From NCBI GenBank assembly GCA_963795415.1, contig CAWCHQ010000001.1:620001-684000 (forward strand): a stretch of DNA of 64,000 bases, written 5' to 3'. Positions 43,847 through 53,270 of the stretch are shown piece by piece. Origin of the DNA: CAVSUZ01 sp963795415. Lineage in GTDB: Bacteria; Pseudomonadota; Alphaproteobacteria; Acetobacterales; Acetobacteraceae. The position numbers and the translations under genes were made by a program. The notes under the pieces are model-generated. The model searched no databases. It was not told the origin of the DNA and saw only the letters and a program-made list of their open reading frames with translations. Each line of letters begins with the position of its first letter. Position 1 is the stretch's first letter.

Positions 43847-46800
43847 TCACACCGAGAAATACTTCGCCTGCGGGTTCACCACCACGATCGCGCTGGTCGA
43901 TTGCTCCGGGTGAAGCTGGTACTCGTCCGATAGCGACACCCCGATCCGCTCTGCACCCAGCAGAGCCAGCAACTGCGTCTGATCCTCAAGTTTCGGGCAG
44001 GCCGGATAGCCGAACGAGTACCGCGACCCGCGATAGCCCTGCCCCAGCATCTTCTCCATCTCCCGGTCGTCCTCTCCGGCGAAGCCGAGCTCGGCGCGGA
44101 TGCGCTTATGAACGTATTCCGCCATGGCCTCCGCCATCTCGACCGACAGCCCGTGCAAATAGAGGTAATCCTGGTAGCGGTTATCCTCGAACCAGCTCCG
44201 CGCGACCTCCGACGCCGTCTGGCCCATTGTGACGACTTGCAGCCCGATCACGTCGCGCTCCACATCATCCACGTCGCGGAAGAAATCGGCGATGCATTCG
44301 CCATCGTCCTTCGGCTGACGCGGCAGCGTGAACCGGGCAAGCTCCGTGCTGCCGTCTTCCGTGAACACGATCAGGTCATTCCCCTGCCCCGCCGCCTTCC
44401 AGTAACCGTATGCAGCGCGTGGATGCAGGATGTTCTCGGCCTCGCACAGCGTGAGTACCCGCTTCATCACCGGCCGCAGCTCCTGCTTCGCCCAGCCCAG
44501 AAAGTCCTCCAACGAGCGGCCCTGTTTCCGGAACCCCCACTGGAATTGATACAAACTGCGTTCATTGATGAACGGCACGAGTGCCTTGGGGGCGGCTTCT
44601 ATCACCCGCGCGCCCCAGAAAGGCGGGCGTGGGATCTCCACCCCGCGCGTGATCCGCCGCCGCCGCACCTGCACGGCGCCGATATCCACGGGCCGGAACG
44701 CCCGCGCATCCGCCTGTCCCAGCGTACGGGCCGTGTTTCGCACCTTGCCGACCCGCTTGGCCTGCACTGCGGCCAGGTAGTCGTCGAACCCGTTGCCCAT
44801 CACCTTGTCCATCAGGTGCAGGCCATCAAAAGCATCGCGCGCATAGGCAACCCGTCCGCACGCATACGAACGTACGCAGTCATCCTCAACGTACGAACGG
44901 GTCAGCGCCGCGCCGCCCAGCATCACTGGAATTTCCAACCCCTGGCGGGACATCTCCTCCAGATTCTCCCGCATCACGACGGTGGATTTCACCAACAGGC
45001 CGGACATGCCGATGGCGTGTGCGCGGTACTCCCGCGCGGCCGAAAGCAAGTCCGTCAGCGGCACCTTGATTCCGAGATTCACCACGCGGTAGCCGTTATT
45101 AGTCAGGATGATATCGACCAGGTTCTTGCCGATATCGTGCACATCGCCCTTCACCGTCGCGAGCACGATCGTGCCCTTCTCCTGGCCTTCCACACGCTCC
45201 ATGAACGGTTCCAGATAGGCCACCGCGGCTTTCATCGTCTCGGCGCTCTGGAGCACGAACGGCAATTGCATCTTCCCCGCACCGAAAAGCTCGCCGACGA
45301 CCTTCATACCGTCCAGCAGCACCGTGTTAATGATATCCAGCGGCGCCATGCGCGTCAGCGCCTCGCCCAGATCGTCGGTTAGCCCCTTGCGGTCGCCGTC
45401 CACGATCCGGTCCTTCAGCCGTTCCTCCGCCGTTTCCGCCCGCTTGCGCTTGGTCGCGTCGGCCGTCTTGCGGTCGGCGAACATCTCCAGCAATCGCTGC
45501 AGCGGGTCATAACCCTCGCGGCGGCGGTCGAAGATCAGGTCCTCGGCAACCTGGACTTCTTCCGGCGCGATCTGATGCAGTGGCCGGATCTTCGACACAT
45601 GCACGATCGCCCCGGTCATGCCGGCGCGCACCGCATGGTCCAGGAATACCGAATTCAGTACGGCACGCGCAGCCGGATTCAGTCCGAAACTTATGTTGGA
45701 AAGCCCAAGGATGATTTGGATGTCCGGAAATTCTTCTCGGATCGCCCTTATGCCTTCCAGCGTCCACGACCCCAGCTTGCGATCGTCCTCATTCCCGGTC
45801 GCTATCGTGAAGGTAAGCGGATCGATCAGCAGGTCGGACTGCGCCAGCCCATAGTGGTTACAGGCGAAATCCACCAGCCGCCGTGCCACCTCCAGCTTGC
45901 GCTCAGCCGTCTTCGCCATTCCGGTCTCATCGATGGTCAGCGCAATCACCGCCGCGCCGAACCGCTTCGCCAGCACCAGCCGGTCCGAGGCATGCTTCTC
46001 CCCATCCTCGAAATTGATCGAGTTGATGATCGGCTTGCCGCCGTGCAACTTCAGCGCCGCCTCGATCACCGGCGTCTCGGTGCTGTCGATCACCAGCGGA
46101 GTATTCACTGTCGAGGTGAACCGGCGGATCACCTCCGTCATTTCGCCAAGTTCATCCCTTCCCACGAATGCCGTGCAAACATCCAGCGCGTGCGATCCCT
46201 CCCCGGCCTGCTCTCGCCCCATCGCGATGCAGCCGTCCCAGTCGTTCTTCTCCTGCAGCTCGCGCCACTTCTTTGAGCCGTTGGCGTTGCAACGCTCGCC
46301 GATGGCGAAGAAGGCATTCTCCTGCCGCAACGGTACCGCCTGATACAGCGAGGCGACCGATGGCATCCACACCGGTTTGCGAACCTCGGGGGTCGGCCGA
46401 AGTATTGTCCCCTTGGCGCCGCGCTTTCGCAGCATCGCATCCAGCGCCGCGATATGCTCGACCGAAGTGCCGCAGCAGCCGCCAATCAAATTCACCCCGT
46501 CCTCGGCGACGAACCGTTCCAGCCAGCTCGCCAGCTCCGCCGCGCCCAGCGGAAAATGCGCCTGCCCATCGACCAGCTCCGGCAATCCCGCATTCGGCAG
46601 CACCGAGAGCAGCCCGTGCCAATTGGCGGCAAGCCAGCGCAGATGCTCGGCCATCTCGTGCGGGCCGGTGGCGCAGTTCAGCCCCATCAAGGGCACGTCC
46701 AGCGCACGCACGATGGCAGCCGCAGCAGCGATGTCCGGTCCCACCAGCAGCGTCCCGGTGGTCTCAACCGTTACGGAAACGAACACCGGCGTGTCCGTTC

Positions 46801-47344
46801 CGGCCTCTTGCCGTGCGATCTTCGCCCCGTTGACCGCCGCCTTGATCTGCAGCGGGTCCTGGCAGGTCTCGACCATGATCGCATCGACCCCGCCCGCAAT
46901 CAGCCCGCGACATTGCTCCGCCAGCGCTGCTTCCAATGGATCGTATGCAATGTTCCCCAGCGTCGGCAGCTTCGTCCCCGGTCCCAGACTGCCCAGCACC
47001 CAGCGATGCCGTCCGTCGCAGAAACTCTCCGCGGCCTCGCGCGCCAGTTCAGCTCCACGCTTGTTAATGTCGAACGCCTTGTCGGCAATGCCGAACTCGC
47101 CCAGCGTGACCGGCGAGCCGCCGAACGTGTTGGTTTCGACGATGTCGGCGCCGGCCTCGAAATATCCGCGGTGGATATCCCGCACCAGATCCGGGCGCGA
47201 CAGCACGAGCACGTCGGTGCAGTTCTCCTTGCCCCAGTAGTCGCGCTCGATATCCAGCGACAGCCCCTGCGCCCGCGTGCCCATCGCGCCGTCACACAAC
47301 AGCACCTGGTCACGCAGAACATCCAGCAGATGCGGTCGGGACAT
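43847..47344 (-). CDS. metH: Cobalamin-dependent methionine synthase
   Basis: 1165 residues. Homocysteine-binding domain (1-330) with zinc Cys in MGLNCATGP and IGGCCGTSVEH. Pterin (methyl-tetrahydrofolate) domain about 340-620 (FFAIGERCNANGSKKW). Cobalamin domain about 640-880 with TVKGDVHDIGKNLVDIILTN, where His is the axial ligand. Reactivation (SAM-binding) domain to the end, with GLSVEMAEAMAEYVHKRIRA and RGSRYSFGYPACPKLED. It transfers a methyl group from methyl-tetrahydrofolate to homocysteine. ATG at 47344 is chosen from its AAGGA. It is preceded by the ArsR-methyltransferase gene 11 bp away and a 22-bp operator, so it is probably regulated with the SAM cycle. Confidence 0.97.
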   Translation of the reverse strand: MSRPHLLDVLRDQVLLCDGAMGTRAQGLSLDIERDYWGKENCTDVLVLSRPDLVRDIHRGYFEAGADIVETNTFGGSPVTLGEFGIADKAFDINKRGAELAREAAESFCDGRHRWVLGSLGPGTKLPTLGNIAYDPLEAALAEQCRGLIAGGVDAIMVETCQDPLQIKAAVNGAKIARQEAGTDTPVFVSVTVETTGTLLVGPDIAAAAAIVRALDVPLMGLNCATGPHEMAEHLRWLAANWHGLLSVLPNAGLPELVDGQAHFPLGAAELASWLERFVAEDGVNLIGGCCGTSVEHIAALDAMLRKRGAKGTILRPTPEVRKPVWMPSVASLYQAVPLRQENAFFAIGERCNANGSKKWRELQEKNDWDGCIAMGREQAGEGSHALDVCTAFVGRDELGEMTEVIRRFTSTVNTPLVIDSTETPVIEAALKLHGGKPIINSINFEDGEKHASDRLVLAKRFGAAVIALTIDETGMAKTAERKLEVARRLVDFACNHYGLAQSDLLIDPLTFTIATGNEDDRKLGSWTLEGIRAIREEFPDIQIILGLSNISFGLNPAARAVLNSVFLDHAVRAGMTGAIVHVSKIRPLHQIAPEEVQVAEDLIFDRRREGYDPLQRLLEMFADRKTADATKRKRAETAEERLKDRIVDGDRKGLTDDLGEALTRMAPLDIINTVLLDGMKVVGELFGAGKMQLPFVLQSAETMKAAVAYLEPFMERVEGQEKGTIVLATVKGDVHDIGKNLVDIILTNNGYRVVNLGIKVPLTDLLSAAREYRAHAIGMSGLLVKSTVVMRENLEEMSRQGLEIPVMLGGAALTRSYVEDDCVRSYACGRVAYARDAFDGLHLMDKVMGNGFDDYLAAVQAKRVGKVRNTARTLGQADARAFRPVDIGAVQVRRRRITRGVEIPRPPFWGARVIEAAPKALVPFINERSLYQFQWGFRKQGRSLEDFLGWAKQELRPVMKRVLTLCEAENILHPRAAYGYWKAAGQGNDLIVFTEDGSTELARFTLPRQPKDDGECIADFFRDVDDVERDVIGLQVVTMGQTASEVARSWFEDNRYQDYLYLHGLSVEMAEAMAEYVHKRIRAELGFAGEDDREMEKMLGQGYRGSRYSFGYPACPKLEDQTQLLALLGAERIGVSLSDEYQLHPEQSTSAIVVVNPQAKYFSV

Positions 47345-47355
47345 CACGTTCCTTC

Positions 47356-48319
47356 TCAAACGGCGAACTCGGAAACCCGGGCGGCAGGCGCGTCCGCCAT
47401 GCGCTCGGCCAACCAGATGCAGACGGGCAACGTCGCCGGCCCGGGCACCCGCGACACGCTGCCGGGGCGCAGCCCCGCCTCGGTCAGCCAGCGATGCATG
47501 GTGTCGTTGCTGAAGCCGGGCCAGCGATGCACCAGCCGAGCCGTCGCCTCATGCTGCCGGTGCGCGGCCAGATCCGCCACGATCAGCCGCCCGCCCGGAC
47601 GGAGCACGCGGGCCGCCTCCGCCAAAGCCCGCCCTGGGTCCTCGGCGTGGTGCAGCACCATCTGCAGCACTGCGATGTCGAACCCCGCCTCTGGCAGGGG
47701 CAGGCGGTACATGTCAGCCAGCCGCACCGAACAATGCGCCAGTCCGGCCCGTGACAGACGCGCCCGGGCCAGGGCCAGCATCGACTTGCTGGCGTCCACC
47801 CCCAGGCCTTCATCGAACTCGCGGCCCCAGCAGTTCCAGTACCCGTCCTGTCCCTGTGCCGATATCCAACAATCGCCCTCCGGCCTCCGGTACCAGCGAC
47901 ACTAAAGATGCCTCGACTGCGTCGGCCGGCAGACCGAGCGCGCGCATCTCGTCCCAGTCCGCGCCTTGCTTCTGGAAGCTCTCCGAGGCCGCCCGCGCCC
48001 GCTCCGCTACGGCCCGCGCCGCCTCCCTCCGGTCAGCCTCCAGCACCGGATCATCCGGAGGCAGCTTCGCAACGAGATCGCGCGTCAGTGCCCCCGGCTC
48101 GCCTACCGGCACGGCGAACCAGGCATTGGCGCCTTCCCGCACTCGCTCCAGCAGCCCGGCTTCGCAGAGCAGCTTCAGGTGGCGTGACAACCGGGGCTGC
48201 GACTGGCCCAGAATTTCCGTGAATTCGGTCACGCAAAAGGCTCCGGTGGCAGCCAGCGCGAGTATCCGCAGCCTGGTCGGTTCCGCGGCGGCACGCAAAG
48301 CGGTCAGCAGCCTTTCCAT
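47356..48319 (-). pseudogene. ArsR-family regulator fused to a SAM methyltransferase (SahR/SamR-like), frameshifted
   Basis: From ATG at 48319: MERLLTALRAAAEPTRLRIL opens an ArsR winged-helix domain (SQPRLSRHLKLLCEAGLLER as recognition helix), followed by a linker and the methyltransferase motif I RLLDIGTGTGRVLELLG. There the frame ends after eleven more bases at a stop. Removing one G from a GGGG near 47832 reconnects to EFDEGLGVDASKSMLALARA, the rest of the SAM-binding domain, and VLQMVLHHAEDPGRALAEAA, giving a 320-residue protein. ArsR-methyltransferase fusions in proteobacteria sense SAM/SAH and repress methionine-cycle genes. It sits directly upstream of metH and just behind a palindromic operator, so that role fits well. 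The shift could be a sequencing error. Confidence 0.82.
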
Positions 48320-48330
48320 AGCGTATGTGT

Positions 48331-48352
48331 GACATAAAGATATGCTTATGTC
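48331..48352. promoter_or_regulatory. Palindromic operator before the ArsR-methyltransferase/metH operon
   Basis: A 22-bp near-perfect palindrome with arms GACATAA and TTATGTC around AGATATGC, ending 12 bp before the regulator's ATG. It resembles ATAAAGATAT-type sites reported for SahR regulators of methionine metabolism (from memory, not verified here). Its position fits autorepression and control of metH. Confidence 0.7.
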
Positions 48353-48637
48353 TAGGGGGTGCTGGCGAAGGATCAGCATTCGATCAACGCAACGTAATCC
48401 GTGCGGGCACTCTTGTGGATTTCCATCAGGGGCTCCAGGCCGGGGCTCCGGGCAAGGATTGCAGGTTCGGCAACCACAGCCTTTCGCCATCGTGGATTGG
48501 CGGTCGGTTCGGGACACCAGCTCTTTGTTTTCAGTGGTCTGCTGATCTTTTTCGTCCGCCGCACGATGCGGCGAATTTCGGGGGCAGGACACTGGAGCCG
48601 TTTCAGGTTGACCGAGTACGCTCTACCCCCTTCTCGC

Positions 48638-48755
48638 GAGCAGATTCACGCGCTCCTGGCCCGTCCTCGGGTCTGTTCTCGGGCCGGCCTTCGGCCGGAC
48701 CCCGTGGGCCGCGCCCCGGTAAACGCAAGCGTTTCCAGTCGAGCGCGATCTGCTC
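48638..48755. repeat. Intergenic repeat, copy C, split by a 61-bp insertion
   Basis: On the opposite orientation to copies A and B. The left end GAGCAGATTCACGCGCTCC (48638-48656) matches the complement of copy A's right end. The right part, with GCGTTTCCAGTCGAGCGCG (about 48729-48747, up to CTGCTC near 48755), matches the complement of its left half. Between them about 61 bp of GC-rich DNA with GGCCGGCC replaces a few bases of the element. The remainder of 48353-48824 holds no gene. Confidence 0.7.
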
Positions 48756-48824
48756 CAGTGATGAACTTGCCGCGGACCGCCACCGGCCACAAAATGCCGC
48801 CCTAGCTTCAGGGGAGTGAGTCCG

Positions 48825-49586
48825 ATGTCCGCAGCGCTGCAACGTCCGCGCGCCGAAATGTCCGATACCGAGTGGCAGACGCGGTGCGAGCTCGCCGCCC
48901 TTTACCGCGTCGTGGACTACCTTGGCTGGACGGATACTATCAACACGCACATGTCGGCCCGCCTGCCGGATGATCCCGACACTTTCCTGATCAACCGCTA
49001 TGGCGAGATGTTCGACGAGGTCACCGCCTCTTCGCTGATCAAAATGGACATGGACGGTAACGTGCTCGGCTCGCCCGGGAAGTTCAACAATGCTGGTTTC
49101 ACCATCCACAGCGGCGTCTATAAGGCGCGCCCGGACGCGGTATGCGTGATGCACACCCATACGCGCGCAGGCGCCGGCGTGGCGCTGTTAGAGGACGGAC
49201 TACGACCGATCAGTCAGGACGTGCTGCAAATTCTGGATGACGTGGCCTACCACCCGTACGGCATCCCGGCCTCGAAGGAGGAATGTGACGCGCTGGGCAG
49301 GACCTGCCAGAAGGGCGGTTGCGTCGTGCTGCTGAACCATGGCCTGCTGACGCATGGGCCGACAATCTCTGGTACGTTTCTCCGGATGTATATGCTGGAA
49401 AGGGCCTGCGAGGTGGAGTTGACAGCCCGGATGATCGATGCACCTCCGGTGCGGATCGATGAATACGTGGCCGCCCGGGCGGCGGAGCGGATGCGCAAGC
49501 GCCGGAGCGACCCGGATTATGGGGCAGGCGAGTTCCAGGGCCTGGTTCGCACGGTCGAGCGCAAGGGCGCCGATTTTCGGCATTAA
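48825..49586 (+). CDS. Class II aldolase/adducin family protein
   Basis: 253 residues. The ATG at 48825 has GGGGAG 8 bp upstream. Zinc-dependent class II aldolase-like fold: GWTDTINTHMSARLPDDPD, then VCVMHTHTRAGAGVALLEDG with the His ligands and LLNHGLLTHGPTISGTFLRM. The third zinc His lies in LNHGLL. Members act on fuculose, ribulose or rhamnulose phosphates or on small acids. The pathway is not indicated by the neighbours: metH is divergent and trxA follows. Confidence 0.85.
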   Translation: MSAALQRPRAEMSDTEWQTRCELAALYRVVDYLGWTDTINTHMSARLPDDPDTFLINRYGEMFDEVTASSLIKMDMDGNVLGSPGKFNNAGFTIHSGVYKARPDAVCVMHTHTRAGAGVALLEDGLRPISQDVLQILDDVAYHPYGIPASKEECDALGRTCQKGGCVVLLNHGLLTHGPTISGTFLRMYMLERACEVELTARMIDAPPVRIDEYVAARAAERMRKRRSDPDYGAGEFQGLVRTVERKGADFRH

Positions 49587-49848
49587 CCGCCCGGCGGTTC
49601 GGTGCTCGCTCCGGCTGGCTTGTTCGCGGCAGCTGGCGCGCGAAACTCGGCACAATCGCGGAGAGAATGACCGCCCTCGTGCCCTTGGCCAGCGTCGGCG
49701 GATCGGTCATTCCGGCACGAAATCTGGTGACCTGCGCCCAGCCGTCCATCATTTCAAGCTGAAGCGCAGGGCAGGTTTGTGCGCTGGCGGAATCGGTGGA
49801 TAGGTGGCAGTGGCGGCGCCACATCGGCTCTAACCCAAGGAGATAGCA
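49587..49848. other. Intergenic stretch before trxA
   Basis: 262 bp without a supported gene. The ribosome-binding site of trxA, AAGGAGAT, sits 5 bp before the ATG. I see no clear promoter or terminator. Confidence 0.3.
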
Positions 49849-50175
49849 ATGGCGGGCAATACGAAGGCTGTTACGGACCAGAGCTTCGAGGCCGATGTGC
49901 TGAAGGCGCCCGGTCCGGTAGTGGTCGATTTCTGGGCTGAGTGGTGCGGGCCCTGTAAAATGATTGCACCTGCGCTGGAGGAACTCGCAGGGGAATTTGC
50001 TGGGAAGGTCACGGTGGCGAAGGTGAACATCGACGAGAATCCGACGACGCCGAACAACTATTCGGTGCGCGGCATTCCGACCTTGATACTGTTCAAGGAC
50101 GGGAAACCGGCCGCGCAGCAGGTCGGCGCTCTGCCAAAGAGCAGGCTTAAGGAGTGGATTACGGGGAATCTGTAA
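49849..50175 (+). CDS. trxA: Thioredoxin
   Basis: 108 residues, canonical thioredoxin. Active-site WAEWCGPCKMIAPALEELAG with the CGPC redox pair, and the cis-Pro segment VRGIPTLILFKDGKP. It reduces cytosolic disulfides, including ribonucleotide reductase. Its last 17 bp overlap the convergent glycosidase-like gene. A trxA beside the trp-accD-folC run is a common alphaproteobacterial neighbour, although here on the opposite strand. Confidence 0.97.
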   Translation: MAGNTKAVTDQSFEADVLKAPGPVVVDFWAEWCGPCKMIAPALEELAGEFAGKVTVAKVNIDENPTTPNNYSVRGIPTLILFKDGKPAAQQVGALPKSRLKEWITGNL

Positions 50176-51989
50176 GCAAGAAGACGGCAGGGGTGATCGG
50201 GTCGAGCGTAAACGATAGCGTGTCGACACGCCCCAGGACGTCGCCCTTGTTCAGCTCAGTTGCCGCCATCGGATGCGGCAGACTGACCGTAACTGAAAGA
50301 GCAGCGGCTGTTGGGCTGAAGTCCTGCTGAACCGCAAGGATGACTTGCTTGCCGCTTTCAAACGAATAAATCGTCACAGGTCTTGCCGTCGCGGAAATCG
50401 GAAATCGCGGTTTAACGCCGACGCGGGCGAGAGCGGCCGCAAGATCGCTTGAGCCGCCGGGGGAAACAAAGTTCACGGATCGCAAAGGTGTCGCCGGTGT
50501 GCCATGCTCGTCGAAGCCGCCCGGCGCGACGTCGGCTACAACTGTTCCACCCTGAGCCACAAACCTGGCTATGCCGTTCCGCTGCACGGAAGATAGTGCC
50601 ACGACGTGCGGCAGAATAAGCATGCGGGCGCCGTGCAGCTCGCCTCCCGCAAGCTCATCAGGCCCGATATAGCGCGGGGTGAAGCCAAGATGCCCGAGTG
50701 TTTGCGCATAGAGAGCCAGGGACTGGCTCTGAGCGTTGCCCTGATCGTCCGCGTCCAGGCTGCGAGCCACCCAGGACTGGCCCTCGGGAAGCTGCTCCAG
50801 CATCCATTCGATACGGAAGCTGGCCGGTGAGGTACAGGATCGCGATCGGATCGTACGCCGGCCTGGCATGCAGGATAGCTTGCCCGAGCGGACCGCGAAG
50901 GGAGGCAAAAACCGGCTTGTAACCCGCCGCATCGGGGCCTGGAGTGCCGTCCGGACCGACGATCCGGCCCTTGTCATCCCAGAGAACAAGCCCGCGCGCC
51001 CCGCGCAGGAATTCCCGCCAGATCGCATGTATCTGCCGGGGGCCGGAGTTGAAGGCGGTGGTCAGTGGGATAACAGCCGGATTGAGCGACCGAAGGATCG
51101 TCAGGTTCTCCAGCCCGTCATAAATCTCCATCACATCGACGGCGCGCGCCAGGAGCGTGTAATCGTAACCGCCCCAGCCCGGCACCTGCGCACCCTCGAT
51201 AGCAGAGCGGCCATTCGGGTCGGCGTGATGGATTGCGTCGGTGCCGGCACGAAGCGCTGAGGCGAAGGCCACATCCATCCAGGCCTTGAAGTCGGCCCAG
51301 CGTGCAAAGTTCGGGTCCTTGCTGCGGATCGCCTCACTCGTCAGTTCCGGGGTCGTCTCCGACCAGGCGCTGTAGTCTGTATCCCACTCCTCGTTCAACG
51401 CGGCAATCGATTGATATTGCGTCTGCAACCAGGTTCGAAAGCCGACAATCGACTTAGGGGAGAGGTCGAAGTCCCACGGGGCGGCGAGTTCGGCAATGCC
51501 GGTTTCATCGCCAAGATTATAGAAGAGCGGGTGATCCTGGGCCGCGACGCGGGCCATTGCTGTCAATCGGTCCGAGATGCGAGCAAGCCATACCGGATCG
51601 GACAGGCTCGGGTCGCGAAGAAACACTGAAGTATCCAAAGGATCGGACAGGTAGCGGGCGCGCAGCTCGGCGAAGCGCCAGCCGGGCTTTTTCCCCGGCG
51701 TCCAGCGATGATACGCGGCATAAAAATCGGTCGCGATATTCTCGATGTAATAAGACAACCCCTCAGCGCGGAGGTTTGCCGGCACGGGTGCGGTCGGATC
51801 GAACTGGCCCGTATTGACGTTGATTGGTGCCATGCCACCGGTGATACCAAGGGATTTGAGTGCCGCCAGCTGAGCCGGTGTTCGTGGCTGCCATTCCAAT
51901 ATCTGGTAGTCCGCCCACGGGTCTGCGGCATTGGCCGCGGCGTTTAGACCAACGCACAGCAACCCGGCCATCAGCAGGAGAAGTTTCAT
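50159..51989 (-). pseudogene. Glycoside-hydrolase-like (GH42/beta-galactosidase-like) protein, frameshifted
   Basis: From the ATG at 51989, which overlaps folC by 4 bp, a signal peptide (MKLLLLMAGLLCVGLNAAAN) opens a TIM-barrel-like domain. It has ITGGMAPINVNTG, PLFYNLGDETGIAEL with an acid-type Glu, and QYQSIAALNEEWDTDYSAW, as in GH42 beta-galactosidases. The frame then breaks after DPIAILYLT. Removing one base near 50833 reconnects to a second part, SFRIEWMLEQLPEGQSW, and a Rossmann-like trimerisation-type domain (RMLILPHVVALSSVQRNG). Total length would be 609 residues. The final gene of the trpBA-accD-folC run, an odd addition. The catalytic nucleophile was not pinned down. The shift may be an error. 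Confidence 0.68.
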
Positions 51990-53260
51990 GCGATCTGATC
52001 CGAGCCGTCGAGCTTCAGTACCTCCCCGGCAAGATAAAGGCTGCCGCAAATCAACACGCGTCCCGGCGGTTTGAAGTGCGCGATTTCGGTTAACGCCTCC
52101 ATGACGCGCGATCCCGAGCGGGCGATACCACCGGAAGCCGTGATAATGTCAGAAACGGGTGCCGCGAGATACTGGCCTGGTTCTGCCACCGCCCAAACCG
52201 AAGCCGCATACGGCAACAGCGGACGTAAAAAGGAAGCGGCGTCCTTCGATTTTTTCATTCCGACGACGAGGTGCGTGGGACGGTCCGCCCAATTCTGCAG
52301 ATGTTCAGCGAGGGCTTCGCCAGCTCCGGCATTGTGGCCGCCGTCGAGCCAGACCTCCCAGCCTGGGGGCAGCACCTGGGACAATGCCCCGCAGAGCCGT
52401 TGCAAGCGGGCCGGCCAGATCGCTCGGCCGGCACCTGAGGCGATCGCTGGTCGCGGAATCGGCAGTCCTGATGCGCGCAGCGAAGCAACGGCGATGCCCG
52501 CGTTCTCCTGCTGGTATGGGCCGGGCAGCGAAAGTGGTTCCAGCACAATCGATCCACGCGAATCGACATAGCGCAAATGCTCGATGTCCCAGTCTCGTCC
52601 CCGCAGAAATACGGGAGCATCCAAGCGGTCTGCCTGGTCAAGGAGCACCTCGCGTGCCTGAGGCGGCTGCGCGCCAGTTACCACCGGAACGCCCGGTTTA
52701 ATAATTCCGGCCTTTTCGCCTGCTATTGCCGCGATTGTCTCGCCCAGCAGTTCCCGATGGTCAAGCGAAATGGAGGTAATTGCACACGCGCAGGGGCGCT
52801 CGATGATATTGGTTGCATCGCCGCGTCCACCAAGTCCGACCTCCAGAACGCAAAGATCCGCAGGATGCTGCGCGAACATGTAAAATGCGGCGCCGGTAAT
52901 AACTTCGAAAACTGTGATAGGCGCTCCCGCATTGACATGCTCGATATGTTCGAGGGTCTCGGCCAGCTCTTCGTCACTAACCAATTTTCCGGCGATTCGA
53001 AATCGCTCGTTGAAGCGCACCAGGTGCGGAGAGGTGTACACGTGGACCCGCCATCCCGCTGCTTCACCCATCCCCCGCAGGAACGCGCAGGCGCTGCCCT
53101 TTCCGTTGGTTCCGGCAACGTGGATTACGGGAGGGAGGCGCTGCTCCGGCGACCCGAGCTTCCCCAGCAGCACCCGTAGCCGATCGAGGCTAAGGTCGAT
53201 GAGGCGCGGATAGAGGCTATGCAACCGGGCGACGATGCCCTCGATTCTGGCGGTATTCAT
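51986..53260 (-). CDS. folC: Folylpolyglutamate synthase / dihydrofolate synthase
   Basis: 424 residues. Mur-ligase-like ATP enzyme that adds glutamate to folates. Start at 53260 (MNTARIEGIVARLHSLYPRL) follows accD by 10 bp; a much longer frame overlapping accD is spurious. The P-loop is in VIHVAGTNGKGSACAFLRGM, then YTSPHLVRFNERFRI, ITSISLDHRELLGETIAAIA with the Mg/His motif, and the C-terminal EVWLDGGHNAGAGEALAEHL. Part of the conserved trpA-accD-folC run. The downstream glycosidase-like gene overlaps its stop (ATGA). Confidence 0.95.
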   Translation of the reverse strand: MNTARIEGIVARLHSLYPRLIDLSLDRLRVLLGKLGSPEQRLPPVIHVAGTNGKGSACAFLRGMGEAAGWRVHVYTSPHLVRFNERFRIAGKLVSDEELAETLEHIEHVNAGAPITVFEVITGAAFYMFAQHPADLCVLEVGLGGRGDATNIIERPCACAITSISLDHRELLGETIAAIAGEKAGIIKPGVPVVTGAQPPQAREVLLDQADRLDAPVFLRGRDWDIEHLRYVDSRGSIVLEPLSLPGPYQQENAGIAVASLRASGLPIPRPAIASGAGRAIWPARLQRLCGALSQVLPPGWEVWLDGGHNAGAGEALAEHLQNWADRPTHLVVGMKKSKDAASFLRPLLPYAASVWAVAEPGQYLAAPVSDIITASGGIARSGSRVMEALTEIAHFKPPGRVLICGSLYLAGEVLKLDGSDQIA

Positions 53261-53270
53261 TGTTGATACT

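Noticed and set aside
48320..48592. Cys-rich N-terminal extension of the ArsR regulator (starting MAKGCGCRTCNPC)
   Set aside because: It would read through the palindromic operator and is not part of ArsR-methyltransferase proteins; the ATG at 48319 is natural.
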